A DNA stretch of 64,000 bases from UBA4416 sp020846025 (GCA_963169295.1 CAUJDD010000117.1:23131-87130); one strand, 5' to 3'. Positions 17,397-25,863 are shown, numbered from the stretch's first letter. Made by a program: numbers and translations. Notes: a model not told the origin generated them from the letters alone.

Positions 17397-17546
17397 GAGT
17401 AATTACTCTAAATTTGTCATAAGATTAAATATTAAATAAGTTTTTAATAAAATTACGAATACAGAAAAGGAATTTATTGTTCTAAAATTCTATCATACCA
17501 TTGTTTTTTGCATCAGAGGAATGTCGTTTTATCATCTCTATCCAAT

Positions 17547-17942
17547 TTATTTTATTTCCATTTTAACCAATTCCCAAATTTTTTGGTCCTTTGTTATATA
17601 TCCATTGATGACTGGTTGCTTTTCGCTGTTATGAATTCCTTTGAATTTAAAAGTTCCATGCAGAGAAGTTGACATAAGAAATTTGCTTTTGTTCATTAAA
17701 TCTATGTATTCTTTATTTAGGAGTAGCAAGCGAATGCTGTCAGGTTTTAATTTCCCTTCATCTTCATTCACCGGATAGATATAACAGTTGTAGTAAATCC
17801 CATAGCCAACAGGAGAGGATTCTCCGAATATACACAAGCGGAATTGCTGAGTATTTTTTGATGTAATGAATGACATTATGAAAATACAGAACAATGGAAT
17901 TATTAAAAAGTAGGGATGGATTTTTTTTGACGCGATTTTCAT
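17547..17942 (-). CDS. Small exported or membrane-anchored protein, unknown function
   Basis: A 131-aa protein with one N-terminal hydrophobic segment (about 11-27, YFLIIPLFCIFIMSFI) acting as signal or anchor, then a soluble domain with GYGIYYNCYIYPVNEDEGKL and the mid segment STSLHGTFKFKG. No family is recognised. It faces the two membrane genes convergently (150-bp gap). Its upstream region carries LytTR-like motif D, 301 bp before the ATG, inside a 137-bp diverged repeat also found upstream of the YD-repeat-like gene. Confidence 0.55.
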   Translation of the reverse strand: MKIASKKIHPYFLIIPLFCIFIMSFITSKNTQQFRLCIFGESSPVGYGIYYNCYIYPVNEDEGKLKPDSIRLLLLNKEYIDLMNKSKFLMSTSLHGTFKFKGIHNSEKQPVINGYITKDQKIWELVKMEIK

Positions 17943-18133
17943 TTTATAATAATATAAAGGTATATTCGACAGGAACTAATACGAAAGTGAAAATATCGTC
18001 TGCTTTGTATTTTTGTGTTATTTTCCTAATTGCCATGTTAGATATTACAGTTCGATTCCTTCTTTTAAAAATTGAATACAGAATATTTAATTTCTATCTG
18101 TTGTAGACTTATACTGTCGTGCATTTCATTATG

Positions 18134-18270
18134 ATCTATCCTACATGACTAAAAATAACCGTGACGTATTGTATAATTACCGTCATTGGTTAGTTTTATT
18201 GTTTTTGCATATTAAATATAGTTAATGTTTTAGTTTGAATAACTGCCGTTTGTTACGTTTTTGTACTGTA
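18134..18270 (-). repeat. Diverged intergenic repeat, copy 1 (with motif D)
   Basis: It aligns by eye with 19465-19585: both share ATCTAYCCTACAT, TTAGTTWTATTGTTTT, a CATAWTAAATATA-like core, TTTGAAT or GTTGAAT, and the conserved block CCGTTTGTTACGTTTTTGT. Copy 1 is about 16 bp longer. Each copy lies upstream of a leftward gene. Confidence 0.55.
18244..18267 (-). promoter_or_regulatory. LytTR-like upstream motif, copy D
   Basis: Plus-strand reading TGCCGTTTGT then TACGTTTTTG, then TACT. One mismatch (G at half-site position 1) to the LytTR half-site consensus. Oriented toward the 131-aa gene, 301 bp upstream of it. Confidence 0.45.
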
Positions 18271-18412
18271 AATGAAGTTATTAAATACTATATGAAAACT
18301 AAAATAAGGCGGAGGTACTGGAGAAGTTAAAAGGGTAGTTTAATAAATTGAGTAAACAAAAACTTAATTAGCCTCTGAACCTTCAATTTCTTTTAGGTTC
18401 TGTTGTAGGCAG

Positions 18413-19348
18413 TTAATAAAATTCATAGTCATACACTTTTACTATTGATGGTTGATTATTCCAATTATATGTAATTACCTGCTTCTTTATTCCATTCTCA
18501 TAGACATATTTATTGCTATTTTGATTTTCACTCATGAAACTTAATGTGCCATCTTTGTTATAAATGTAGGTGAAGTGGTGGCTTAGATAATCATCTGAAA
18601 AAAATTTGGAATCAATAACTCTTCCTTTTTTATCATATAGGTATTCGTTTTTGAAATCAACACTCTGGTCACTTGGGTCAATTATTATTTTAGAAACAAG
18701 ATTGTCGTTTTTATCGTAATGGTAATATTCTGTTTCTGTATGATATTTTGCCTCATTATTTTTAGTTGAATTCTTGAATCGCTTAATATTCAAAATATCC
18801 CCTTTTTTGTTATATTTTATAGAGTCCATGAAATAACAATAGTCACTTGAAGAGTAATATCTCTTTTGATTAACTAACTGATTTTTTTTGTTGTAGTTGA
18901 ATTTAATTCTGTCAATCAGGGAGTCTCTTGAATCATTTCTCAGATAGTTATAAATTCGAGATAAATTTCCATTGGTATTATAATTATATTCTATAATATG
19001 ATTCATATTGAGAGTGTCAGAATTAGCTTCTACCGATCTGGTTAGTCTACCTTCTTTATCGTACCAATAGTACTCTTGCTTCATAGAAGTTGAGTCATAA
19101 AACCATACTTTGTAAATACAATTTCCAATTGAATCAAAATTTGCTTGATAAGTAATTGAGTTTTGGACATATTCGAGATTAGATACTATTGAAGGATTTA
19201 AGCTAAAAGTCCATTCAGTCATACTCTTGATTTTCATTTCTTTTACTTTTTCATTGAATTCGAGGTCAAGTTTTTCTTTCATTGAAACTTGACTGTGCAG
19301 AATACGAGCAAAGCAAAAAAGATTAATGTATACTATTATTTTTATCAC
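18413..19348 (-). CDS. Secreted YD/RHS-like repeat protein
   Basis: A 311-aa protein from GTG with a signal peptide (residues 1-20, ending LHSQ), a short helical N-terminal segment rich in Lys/Glu, and at least six tyrosine-rich repeats of the YD type: YDKEGRLTRS, YNTNGNLSR, YNKKNQLVNQ, YNKKGDILN, YDKNDNLVSK, YDKKGRVIDS, YNKDGTLSFM. YD repeats build beta-shell or extended beta structures in RHS proteins. This one has no toxin or T9SS sorting domain visible, so the function is open. LytTR-like motif E is 213 bp upstream. Confidence 0.7.
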   Translation of the reverse strand: MIKIIVYINLFCFARILHSQVSMKEKLDLEFNEKVKEMKIKSMTEWTFSLNPSIVSNLEYVQNSITYQANFDSIGNCIYKVWFYDSTSMKQEYYWYDKEGRLTRSVEANSDTLNMNHIIEYNYNTNGNLSRIYNYLRNDSRDSLIDRIKFNYNKKNQLVNQKRYYSSSDYCYFMDSIKYNKKGDILNIKRFKNSTKNNEAKYHTETEYYHYDKNDNLVSKIIIDPSDQSVDFKNEYLYDKKGRVIDSKFFSDDYLSHHFTYIYNKDGTLSFMSENQNSNKYVYENGIKKQVITYNWNNQPSIVKVYDYEFY

Positions 19349-19464
19349 TTTCTTTTCGTTTTTATTCCTTTTATATCTCTAAATAGTTTGGGCAGTCTGT
19401 TCAGCTTTTCGGGGGCACGCGGAATTACCTAAAACTAGCATATAAGCATGATTTTACCATACTT

Positions 19465-19585
19465 ATCTACCCTACATTTAGATGCTATGAATGATGAGCA
19501 AAATATGTTTAGTTATATTGTTTTACATAATAAATATAACGAATATATTAGGTTGAATAGTTACCGTTTGTTACGTTTTTGTGCT
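19465..19585 (-). repeat. Diverged intergenic repeat, copy 2 (with motif E)
   Basis: Partner of the repeat at 18134-18270. It runs into the last codons and stop of the integrase gene (stop 19584-19586), so the integrase 3' end and the repeat overlap by two bases. Confidence 0.55.
19562..19585 (-). promoter_or_regulatory. LytTR-like upstream motif, copy E
   Basis: Plus-strand reading TACCGTTTGT then TACGTTTTTG, then TGCT. It touches the integrase stop codon and points toward the YD-repeat-like gene, 213 bp before its GTG. Confidence 0.5.
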
Positions 19586-20831
19586 AGCTCCCAGTATGCG
19601 TTATCTGTTCTTTTAATATAGGTTTTAAAGTTTCTCTCAGTACGGTCATATTGTTAAGTATTTTCTTTTTAGTTACTCTTGCGTAACGCATTGTGCTTTT
19701 CAGAGATTTGTGCCCCATCATTTTGCCAACTGTTTCAATAGGCACATCATTTTCGAGGGTAATTGTTGTTGCGAAAGTATGACGAGCTGTGTGGTGAGTT
19801 AAATGTTTTTTGATGCCGCAGAGCGCTGTAATTACTTTTAAATATTTATTGAAGTGAGAATTGTAATGTTGTGGCAGTAATTTGTTTTGAATTAAACGAC
19901 ATTTATGATTTTGGTATTTTTCTATAATTTGAAGGGGTATATCTAAAAGCAAAAGCATTTCTTTTTGATCTGTCTTGGCGCGGTCGGTTGTAATGAATTT
20001 TTCACGATTTATACTCAAGAAGATATTATCTTCTTCCAAACCCATAGAATCTTTATAGGCATATCCGGTAAACACACAAAATATATAAATGTCACGAATT
20101 TCCTCTAATTGGGAATCAGGCATTTCTTTACGCCACATATTTAAAATTTCGTGCATTTCTAAAATTTCTACATCCGGTTCGATGTATGAACAAGTAAATG
20201 AATCGAAAGGATTTGCAGATAATTTACTTTTACTGACTGCAAATTTTAAGACCTGTTTACTGATTTTAATGTACTTCATGGCCGAGTTATTTTGCAATGA
20301 ATGTTTTGTTGTTAGATAGTGTTCAAAATCGTGTACAAAGCTCGGCTTGATGTTTTCCAATAAGATATCTGACACTTTTAACTGATCTTTCATAAAAGTT
20401 ACCAACTTATCCCGAGTGTATTTCATTTTATCAAGAGAACCTTGCGCTCTGTTACCTTTATCTACCTTTTCTCCAAATTCCTTCATCATCCAATCAAAAG
20501 CTTCTAAAAAGGTCATTTTCTTTTCGGTTTTACCCAAAATCCTGTTTTTTAGTAGTTCTGAGGTAATTTGTAAGCCATTTTCGACCATTTTATCGTAATG
20601 GCGAGTTATAATTGATTGAAAATTAGCGAGATACTGATTAATTTCTTTTTCTTCCTTAGTTTTTGCTATCAAGCGACCGTGTTGCCAATTTTCGGGGTTT
20701 ACATATTTACCGGTGGCTATTTCAGTTCTTTGACCATTGATGGTTACGCGGCAATAAACCGGTACGCCTTTAGAGTTTGCTCCTTTAGTTTTTAGCCAAA
20801 ATAATAGGGCGAAATTTGTGACTGTTTGCAT
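19584..20831 (-). CDS. Tyrosine-type site-specific integrase (IntDOT-like)
   Basis: A 415-aa integrase with an N-terminal arm-binding domain (about 1-80: FWLKTKGANSKGVPVYCRVT, ATGKYVNPENW), a SAM-like core-binding domain (about 105-205) and a C-terminal catalytic domain. H347 and R350 are in HHTARHTF, the G-H-K box is GHKSLKSTMRYA, and the nucleophile is Y383. The first catalytic Arg position is A258 (TGYAYKDSMGL), as in IntDOT-type integrases, which also lack it. The enzyme would integrate and excise the element, probably at tRNA-Asp. It is read away from the tRNA, with GGTNACC repeats upstream as candidate arm sites. Confidence 0.92.
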   Translation of the reverse strand: MQTVTNFALLFWLKTKGANSKGVPVYCRVTINGQRTEIATGKYVNPENWQHGRLIAKTKEEKEINQYLANFQSIITRHYDKMVENGLQITSELLKNRILGKTEKKMTFLEAFDWMMKEFGEKVDKGNRAQGSLDKMKYTRDKLVTFMKDQLKVSDILLENIKPSFVHDFEHYLTTKHSLQNNSAMKYIKISKQVLKFAVSKSKLSANPFDSFTCSYIEPDVEILEMHEILNMWRKEMPDSQLEEIRDIYIFCVFTGYAYKDSMGLEEDNIFLSINREKFITTDRAKTDQKEMLLLLDIPLQIIEKYQNHKCRLIQNKLLPQHYNSHFNKYLKVITALCGIKKHLTHHTARHTFATTITLENDVPIETVGKMMGHKSLKSTMRYARVTKKKILNNMTVLRETLKPILKEQITHTGS

Positions 20832-20897
20832 AGTTTTTTTGTTAAAAGGTTAAACGATTTAATCGTTCACTTTTTAAGAGTTTTATCAGTGTTTACT

Positions 20898-20960
20898 GGT
20901 AACTAACCTTTATTCGGTTACCTAAAATTAGACATAGTTCAGGTAACCTAGGCGGTAACC
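20898..20960. repeat. Cluster of GGTNACC sites between integrase and tRNA-Asp
   Basis: Sites: GGTAACTAACC (20898-20908), CGGTTACC (20915-20922), GGTAACC (20942-20948) and CGGTAACCG (20954-20960). The near-palindromic heptamer recurs four times in 63 bp, with spacings of 26 and 12 bp between the last three. The position between int and the presumed attachment site suggests arm-type integrase or excisionase binding sites. The rest of 20832-21105 shows no gene. Confidence 0.5.
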
Positions 20961-21105
20961 GAACGGCTTAGTTTTAGTTATACCGAATCAGACGTTTAGT
21001 ATTATGGAAACTAGGAAACTTGAACGCTTAAAATTCAATTAAACGCCTTATTATCAAGGGTTTTGTGTGTTTTAAGAAAATAAAATTGGAAATGTGTACA
21101 AACGA

Positions 21106-21130
21106 AAAAGCCCACATTAAGTGGGCTTTT
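21106..21130 (-). terminator. Terminator of tRNA-Asp
   Basis: Perfect stem AAAAGCCCAC / GTGGGCTTTT with a 5-nt loop, one base beyond the tRNA 3' end in the direction of tRNA transcription. If the element targets the tRNA 3' end, this hairpin is either native or supplied by the element. Confidence 0.85.
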
Positions 21131-21131
21131 G

Positions 21132-21205
21132 CGGTCCGGACGGGACTCGAACCCGCGACCTCCGCCGTGACAGGGCGGCATTCTAACCAGCTGAACTACC
21201 GGACC
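21132..21205 (-). tRNA. tRNA-Asp(GTC)
   Basis: Full cloverleaf: acceptor GGTCCGG/CCGGACC, D-arm with AGCTGGTTAGA, anticodon stem CCGCC/GGCGG around the loop CTGTCAC (anticodon GTC), T-loop GTTCGAG, discriminator G. CCA is not encoded. It is the probable integration target of the island to its left. Confidence 0.96.
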
Positions 21206-21374
21206 AGCACCTAATCTTTCGATTTGGGAATGCAAATTTATAACTTATTTATTTCCTAACAAATTTTTTTTCGATTTTATGGCAATATTTTTTTGAATTA
21301 ATCTTTGTTTTAAATTAACAGTTTTAAACATTTTCATATTTTTGTCGGGTTACTTTGGCATATAAATTGAAATT

Positions 21375-22064
21375 ATGCCTTCAACTAAATATATGAATAC
21401 AATGAAACATATCCTTTTATTTCTTATCTCTTTTTTAATTTCTTGTTCTACAGGCTTTGCTCAAGATCAAGACCCTAAAGCAAAACATATACTTGATGAA
21501 TTAAGTAAAAAAACAAAATCTTATAAAACCATTTCTTCCGAATACATCTTCACTATTTTTAATAAAGATAAAAAACAAGTAGAAAAACAAACTGGTAAAG
21601 TGATAATTAAAGGAAACATGTTTAAATTAGAAATTCCTGGAAATACTATCGTTAGTAATGGTAAAAAGATTTGGGCACATAATAAAGATGCTAATGAGGT
21701 AACTATTAAGAATTTTGATCCAAATAATGACGACCAGTTAAATCCCTCAAAAATATTTACCATGTATGAATCTGGGTTTAAATACAAATACCTTAATGAT
21801 GAAAAGGTAAATACTGCAGTTTGTAACGTCATTGCTTTATATCCTTCAGTAAAACCAGAGAAAAAGAAATTTCATACCGTAAAATTATTTGTAGATAAAA
21901 CCAAAAATCAAGTAGCTAAAATGGTGATGTTAATGAAAGATGGTAGTTCTCAAAGTTATGAGATTAAAAAATTTACACCAAATACAGACATTCAAGACAA
22001 TATTTTTGTTTTTGATTTAAAGCCATTTAAAGCTGATCAAATTACAGATGAAACCGATATGTAA
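21375..22064 (+). CDS. lolA: LolA-like outer membrane lipoprotein carrier
   Basis: A 229-aa frame. The internal ATG at 21402 gives the best signal peptide (MKHILLFLISFLIS, ending GFAQ), so the mature start may follow residue 30 of the long frame. The mature part matches the LolA-type beta-barrel-like fold: VEKQTGKVIIKGNMFKLEIP, IVSNGKKIWAHNKDANEVTI, and the hydrophobic lipoprotein-binding cleft strands. It carries lipoproteins across the periplasm. It is the first gene to the right of tRNA-Asp and starts the core chromosomal segment. aroE follows 3 bp later. Confidence 0.85.
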   Translation: MPSTKYMNTMKHILLFLISFLISCSTGFAQDQDPKAKHILDELSKKTKSYKTISSEYIFTIFNKDKKQVEKQTGKVIIKGNMFKLEIPGNTIVSNGKKIWAHNKDANEVTIKNFDPNNDDQLNPSKIFTMYESGFKYKYLNDEKVNTAVCNVIALYPSVKPEKKKFHTVKLFVDKTKNQVAKMVMLMKDGSSQSYEIKKFTPNTDIQDNIFVFDLKPFKADQITDETDM

Positions 22065-22067
22065 CCT

Positions 22068-22814
22068 ATGAACTTTGGCTTAATAGGACAATCGCTCGAG
22101 CATTCCTTCTCAAAATCTTATTTCGAAAACAAGTTTAAAGAAGAAAATAAATTAAACTATCACTATCATAATTTCGATATTGATACTTTAAATTCCATCA
22201 TTCAACTTATCAAACAACACCAACTTACTGGACTAAATATTACAAAACCTTATAAAGAAAGCATTCTTCCATTCTTACATCATATTGATAAAGAAGCAAA
22301 AGAGATAGGTGCCGTAAATTGTATTAAAATAATCTGGGAAAAAAATCAACCTGTTTTACATGGTTATAATACAGATTGCTACGGATTTGGTCAAAGTATA
22401 AAACCTTTTCTTGAACCAAGACATCAAAGAGCTTTAATACTTGGTACTGGTGGCGCATCTAAGGCAGTAGCGTATGCACTAAAAAAAATAGGTATTGAAG
22501 TCTATTTCGTTACAAGTTCTCAACCTAAAAAAACAAATCAATCATTTCTATATAACGAACTTAATGAACATATTTTTAACGCATTTAAATTAATTATTAA
22601 TACAACTCCACTCGGCATGTATCCTCATATACATGAAGAACCTCTCATTCCATATTCATTTTTAGATACAGAACATTTGTTGTATGATTTAATTTATAAT
22701 CCAACTGAAACGCCATTCTTGAATAAAGGCAAACAACAAGGTGCTACGATAATTAATGGATTAAATATGCTCAAATTACAAGCTGATAAGGCTTGGGAGA
22801 TTTGGAATTTTTAA
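22068..22814 (+). CDS. aroE: Shikimate dehydrogenase
   Basis: A 248-aa protein. The N-terminal substrate-binding domain has the conserved start FGLIGQSLEHSFSKSYF, the catalytic Lys motif NITKPYKE and GAVNCI. The Rossmann NADP domain has LGTGGASKAVAYAL, then NTTPLGMYP and NGLNMLKLQA. It reduces 3-dehydroshikimate to shikimate in the chorismate pathway. Length is slightly short of the usual 270, as is common in Bacteroidota. It overlaps the convergent SpoIIE phosphatase gene by 4 bp. Confidence 0.93.
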   Translation: MNFGLIGQSLEHSFSKSYFENKFKEENKLNYHYHNFDIDTLNSIIQLIKQHQLTGLNITKPYKESILPFLHHIDKEAKEIGAVNCIKIIWEKNQPVLHGYNTDCYGFGQSIKPFLEPRHQRALILGTGGASKAVAYALKKIGIEVYFVTSSQPKKTNQSFLYNELNEHIFNAFKLIINTTPLGMYPHIHEEPLIPYSFLDTEHLLYDLIYNPTETPFLNKGKQQGATIINGLNMLKLQADKAWEIWNF

Positions 22815-24043
22815 TGAAACTTACAAGTAAGTAGAGCGATATCATCTATAAATGGCATCTCAGACTTGAACTCCTCTAAATAATATAGGATAGCCTTATT
22901 AATAAATGAAGCGTTTGATTTTATATTCTTAAATAAGATATTTTTTATTTCATCTTCTATAAGTGTTTCATCATTTGAGTTTAGGGTATCTGTAAGCCCA
23001 TCTGTATATGCAAACAATAACGATTGTGGCAACACCAAAATAGATTCTGTATCCAACGATGGTAAGGGATTAAAAACACCCAATAAGGTGGTACCTTTAT
23101 TTAACAAAATAGGTTGATTTTTATTTATTAAGATGGGTGCATTATGCCCAGCATTAATATATGAAAGCTTGCGAGTACCTATATTATATTTAGCGATAAA
23201 TAAGGATATAAATTTTTCTGTTTTAGCATTGTTATATATTAGTTCATTAATATCAATAACAATTTCAGATAAGTTTTGGGTATATTTTAAAAGCACTCTA
23301 AGAGCCGCTTGTAAATTACTCATTAATAAAGCTGCAGCAACTCCCTTTCCAGAAACATCAGCTAAGCAAAACACAAACTCTACTTCGTTAATCCAAATTA
23401 GGTCATAATAATCACCCCCTACTTGCTGATGTGGTAAGTATAACGCATCTATTTCCACCTCTTCAATATGTGGTAAAGCATCAGGAAATAACATTTGTTG
23501 CATACTCTGCGCTAATTCTAATTCTTTCTGTATGGCTGCTTTTTGAATAGAATTTTTATACAGCTTTTTATTTTCAATAGCCACTATCATCACATTAGTA
23601 AGCGTTTGTATAAACGGTAAATGTTTAATAGCTGAGCTAATTTGTAGTTTCTTCTCGTCAATATCTCCTAACAATACGAAAGCCAGAGGTGTATCTTTAT
23701 GAAAAACGGGAATAACAATCTCAAATTTCTTACTGAGGTTTCCTTGTGAATATGAAATAGTTTCAATCTCTTTTATATCTAATAACTCTGGTTCAAAATC
23801 AATATGATTATAATCACTACCTACACCATATTTCAAAATACAAGTCCATTCATTTGTAAAACTAAATAATACTAACTTCCCTACATTCAATCTATTTTCT
23901 AAAATATCTTGATAAATATCTAATAACTGCGCTGTGGTAACATTATTATTAATTGCCTTCGTCATTTCTAACAACGACCTCAGCTTCACATCTTTAATGT
24001 TATTAGATTTTGATTGGTGTAAATTCAGCTTATTAGGCAACAT
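22811..24043 (-). CDS. GAF-like/SpoIIE (PP2C) serine phosphatase
   Basis: A 410-aa cytoplasmic protein with a sensor-like N-terminal region (about 30-165, GAF-like), a short coiled coil (QKAAIQKELELAQSMQQMLF) and a C-terminal SpoIIE/RsbU-type PP2C phosphatase (about 195-408: GGDYYDLIWI with the metal-binding Asp, LADVSGKGVAAALLMS, NAGHNAPILI, AYTDGLTDTLN). Such proteins dephosphorylate anti-anti-sigma factors. No partner is nearby. Confidence 0.88.
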   Translation of the reverse strand: MLPNKLNLHQSKSNNIKDVKLRSLLEMTKAINNNVTTAQLLDIYQDILENRLNVGKLVLFSFTNEWTCILKYGVGSDYNHIDFEPELLDIKEIETISYSQGNLSKKFEIVIPVFHKDTPLAFVLLGDIDEKKLQISSAIKHLPFIQTLTNVMIVAIENKKLYKNSIQKAAIQKELELAQSMQQMLFPDALPHIEEVEIDALYLPHQQVGGDYYDLIWINEVEFVFCLADVSGKGVAAALLMSNLQAALRVLLKYTQNLSEIVIDINELIYNNAKTEKFISLFIAKYNIGTRKLSYINAGHNAPILINKNQPILLNKGTTLLGVFNPLPSLDTESILVLPQSLLFAYTDGLTDTLNSNDETLIEDEIKNILFKNIKSNASFINKAILYYLEEFKSEMPFIDDIALLTCKFH

Positions 24044-24110
24044 AGTGCATTAAAGATACAATTTTTTCTGAAGTTTAAATCACAATTAGTCTAAAAACAG
24101 AATTGAGAGT

Positions 24111-25823
24111 TTAAGCAAGTTTTATATCTTCAATAATTAACTGAATATTAGAAATACCTCTATATTCGTTCACTTTAATTTTGTAAACAATATCAATAGG
24201 CGTTTGTTTTTTAAAGAAATGTAAGAAATCGCCTTTATTAAAAGCCATGGCTTCAATTTTAGTAAGTTTTGTATGAGGCTGATACAGTTCTAGTTTCAAA
24301 TGATTCTCTCCCACTACTCTAGCATATCCAGTATCCATTACATTTCTAGAACAAAATACAGGCGTCATATTATGAGGGCCATGTGGTGCAAATTGATTTA
24401 AAATACGAATTAATTTATCATTTATATCATCTAACTGAATTTCCATATCTACATCAACACTTTGAATCAGCATGTCATCTGAGATACTATTAGCAACCTC
24501 AATTTCAAAAGCCTCAGAAAATTGATTTACATTTTCCTTCTTCATCGTTAAGCCAGCGGCAAATTTATGTCCGCCAAATTGTTCTAATAAATGACTACAG
24601 TTTTCAATAGCAGAATAAACATCAAAGTCTTTCACGCTACGTGCTGATCCAGTTACCATTCCATTTGATTCCGTTAAAATAATGGTAGGTTTATAATAGC
24701 GTTCTATCATACGAGAGGCTACAATCCCCACTACACCTTTATGCCAATTGGCATTAAATAACACCGTTGTTTTTTTAAATTCGGTGAGTGGATTTTTTTC
24801 TAAAATCTCAAATGCTTCTTCGGTAATGCTTACATCAATATCTCGTCGTTGAGCATTGGTATCATTTATTTGTTTTGAAATGTTCTCTGCCTCGTCAATA
24901 TTACTAATTAAAAGTTTCACCGCCTGTGAACCATGTTCAATACGTCCTGCTGCATTGATGCGAGGAGCAATTAAAAATACAATGGTATTAATATCAAACT
25001 CTTTATCGGGTTGTTTGCTTTGAGCAAGTAAGGCTTTAAGTCCAGGTCGTGGATTTTGATTTAATTTTTTAAGTCCATAATAAGCTAACACTCTGTTTTC
25101 GCCAGTAATAGGAACAATATCGGCAGCAATACTAGTAGCCACCAAATCTAAATGTTCAAACACCTCGCTTTCATTAATTTGATTTTTAATACAAAAAGCC
25201 TGCGCCAATTTAAAACCTATGCCACAACCTGACAACTCTTTATATGGATAATTGCAATCTTTTTGTTTGGGGTCTAAAACGGCATAAGCGTTAGGAACAG
25301 TATCGCCTGGCAAGTGATGATCACAAATAATAAAATCAATTTGTTTTTCATTTGCATAATCTATTTTTGCCAATGCTTTAATTCCACAATCTAAAGCAAT
25401 GATAAGGCTGATATTTTTTTCTTTAGCATAATCAATACTTTGAAACGAAATACCATAGCCTTCGGCATACCTATCAGGAATATAAAACTCAATATCTTGA
25501 ATGTATTTTTTAAAGAAACTATACACCAAGGCTACGGCTGTGGTTCCATCTACATCATAATCGCCATAAATTAAGACCTTTTGTTTTTTCTCAATAGCTT
25601 CATTAATCCGATGGATGGCTTTGTCCATTCCCTTCATTAAGAAAGGATTTTGCAGCATCTCTAAGCTCGGACGGAAAAAAGTTTTAGCTTCGTCAAAATT
25701 AGTAATACCACGCAAAGCCAATAAGGTAGCAATAGATGTACTTACATTTAATGCTGATTGTAACTGTGAAACAACACTAGGATCTTTTACAGTATGTATG
25801 TTCCACTTTTTTTGCACAACCAA
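24111..25823 (-). CDS. recJ: Single-stranded-DNA-specific exonuclease RecJ
   Basis: A 570-aa protein with the full DHH phosphoesterase set: IYGDYDVDGTTAVALVYSF, LIIALDCGIKA, IICDHHLPGD, LDLVATSIAADIVP, then DHHA1 (SGSARSV-like VTGSARSVKDFDVYSAI, EQFGGHKFAAGLTM) and a C-terminal OB-like domain (NQFAPHGPHN onward). RecJ degrades ssDNA 5' to 3' in recombination and mismatch repair. Length is typical. It is followed (leftward) by the SpoIIE phosphatase gene after 67 bp. Confidence 0.95.
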   Translation of the reverse strand: MVVQKKWNIHTVKDPSVVSQLQSALNVSTSIATLLALRGITNFDEAKTFFRPSLEMLQNPFLMKGMDKAIHRINEAIEKKQKVLIYGDYDVDGTTAVALVYSFFKKYIQDIEFYIPDRYAEGYGISFQSIDYAKEKNISLIIALDCGIKALAKIDYANEKQIDFIICDHHLPGDTVPNAYAVLDPKQKDCNYPYKELSGCGIGFKLAQAFCIKNQINESEVFEHLDLVATSIAADIVPITGENRVLAYYGLKKLNQNPRPGLKALLAQSKQPDKEFDINTIVFLIAPRINAAGRIEHGSQAVKLLISNIDEAENISKQINDTNAQRRDIDVSITEEAFEILEKNPLTEFKKTTVLFNANWHKGVVGIVASRMIERYYKPTIILTESNGMVTGSARSVKDFDVYSAIENCSHLLEQFGGHKFAAGLTMKKENVNQFSEAFEIEVANSISDDMLIQSVDVDMEIQLDDINDKLIRILNQFAPHGPHNMTPVFCSRNVMDTGYARVVGENHLKLELYQPHTKLTKIEAMAFNKGDFLHFFKKQTPIDIVYKIKVNEYRGISNIQLIIEDIKLA

Positions 25824-25863
25824 AGAATTTAAAAAAACGATAAATAAAAATTAATAAAATGAA

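Larger units (their letters stand above)
17943..18412. other. 470-bp intergenic region with motif D and repeat copy 1
   Basis: Holds the putative promoter region of the 131-aa gene. Positions 18134-18270 are a diverged copy of 19465-19585 and include LytTR-like motif D (18244-18267). A weak hairpin GAACCT / AGGTTC near 18377-18400 follows the stop of the YD-repeat-like gene and may help terminate it. No coding frame is supported. Confidence 0.5.
1..21131. mobile_element. Probable integrative element or genomic island at tRNA-Asp
   Basis: The right boundary is inferred at the 3' end of tRNA-Asp: the tyrosine integrase gene (19584-20831) reads away from the tRNA with 300 bp between them, a common arrangement for tRNA-targeted elements. 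The left end carries RteC, an excisionase-type HTH, an XRE regulator and a replication-like protein, which are typical Bacteroidota conjugative or mobilisable element genes. The cargo (2294-19348) is rich in secreted proteins plus a kinase/LytTR regulator pair. No second copy of the tRNA-Asp 3' end is visible, so the left end lies outside the window or the cargo is native chromosome between two elements. No conjugation genes are in view. Confidence 0.5.

Noticed and set aside
1..20000. Left attachment site matching the tRNA-Asp 3' end
   Set aside because: I looked for copies of the CGGTCCGGACGG core by eye and found none in the window.
21035..21235. Leftward 66-aa frame across tRNA-Asp
   Set aside because: It is a translation of the tRNA and its terminator.
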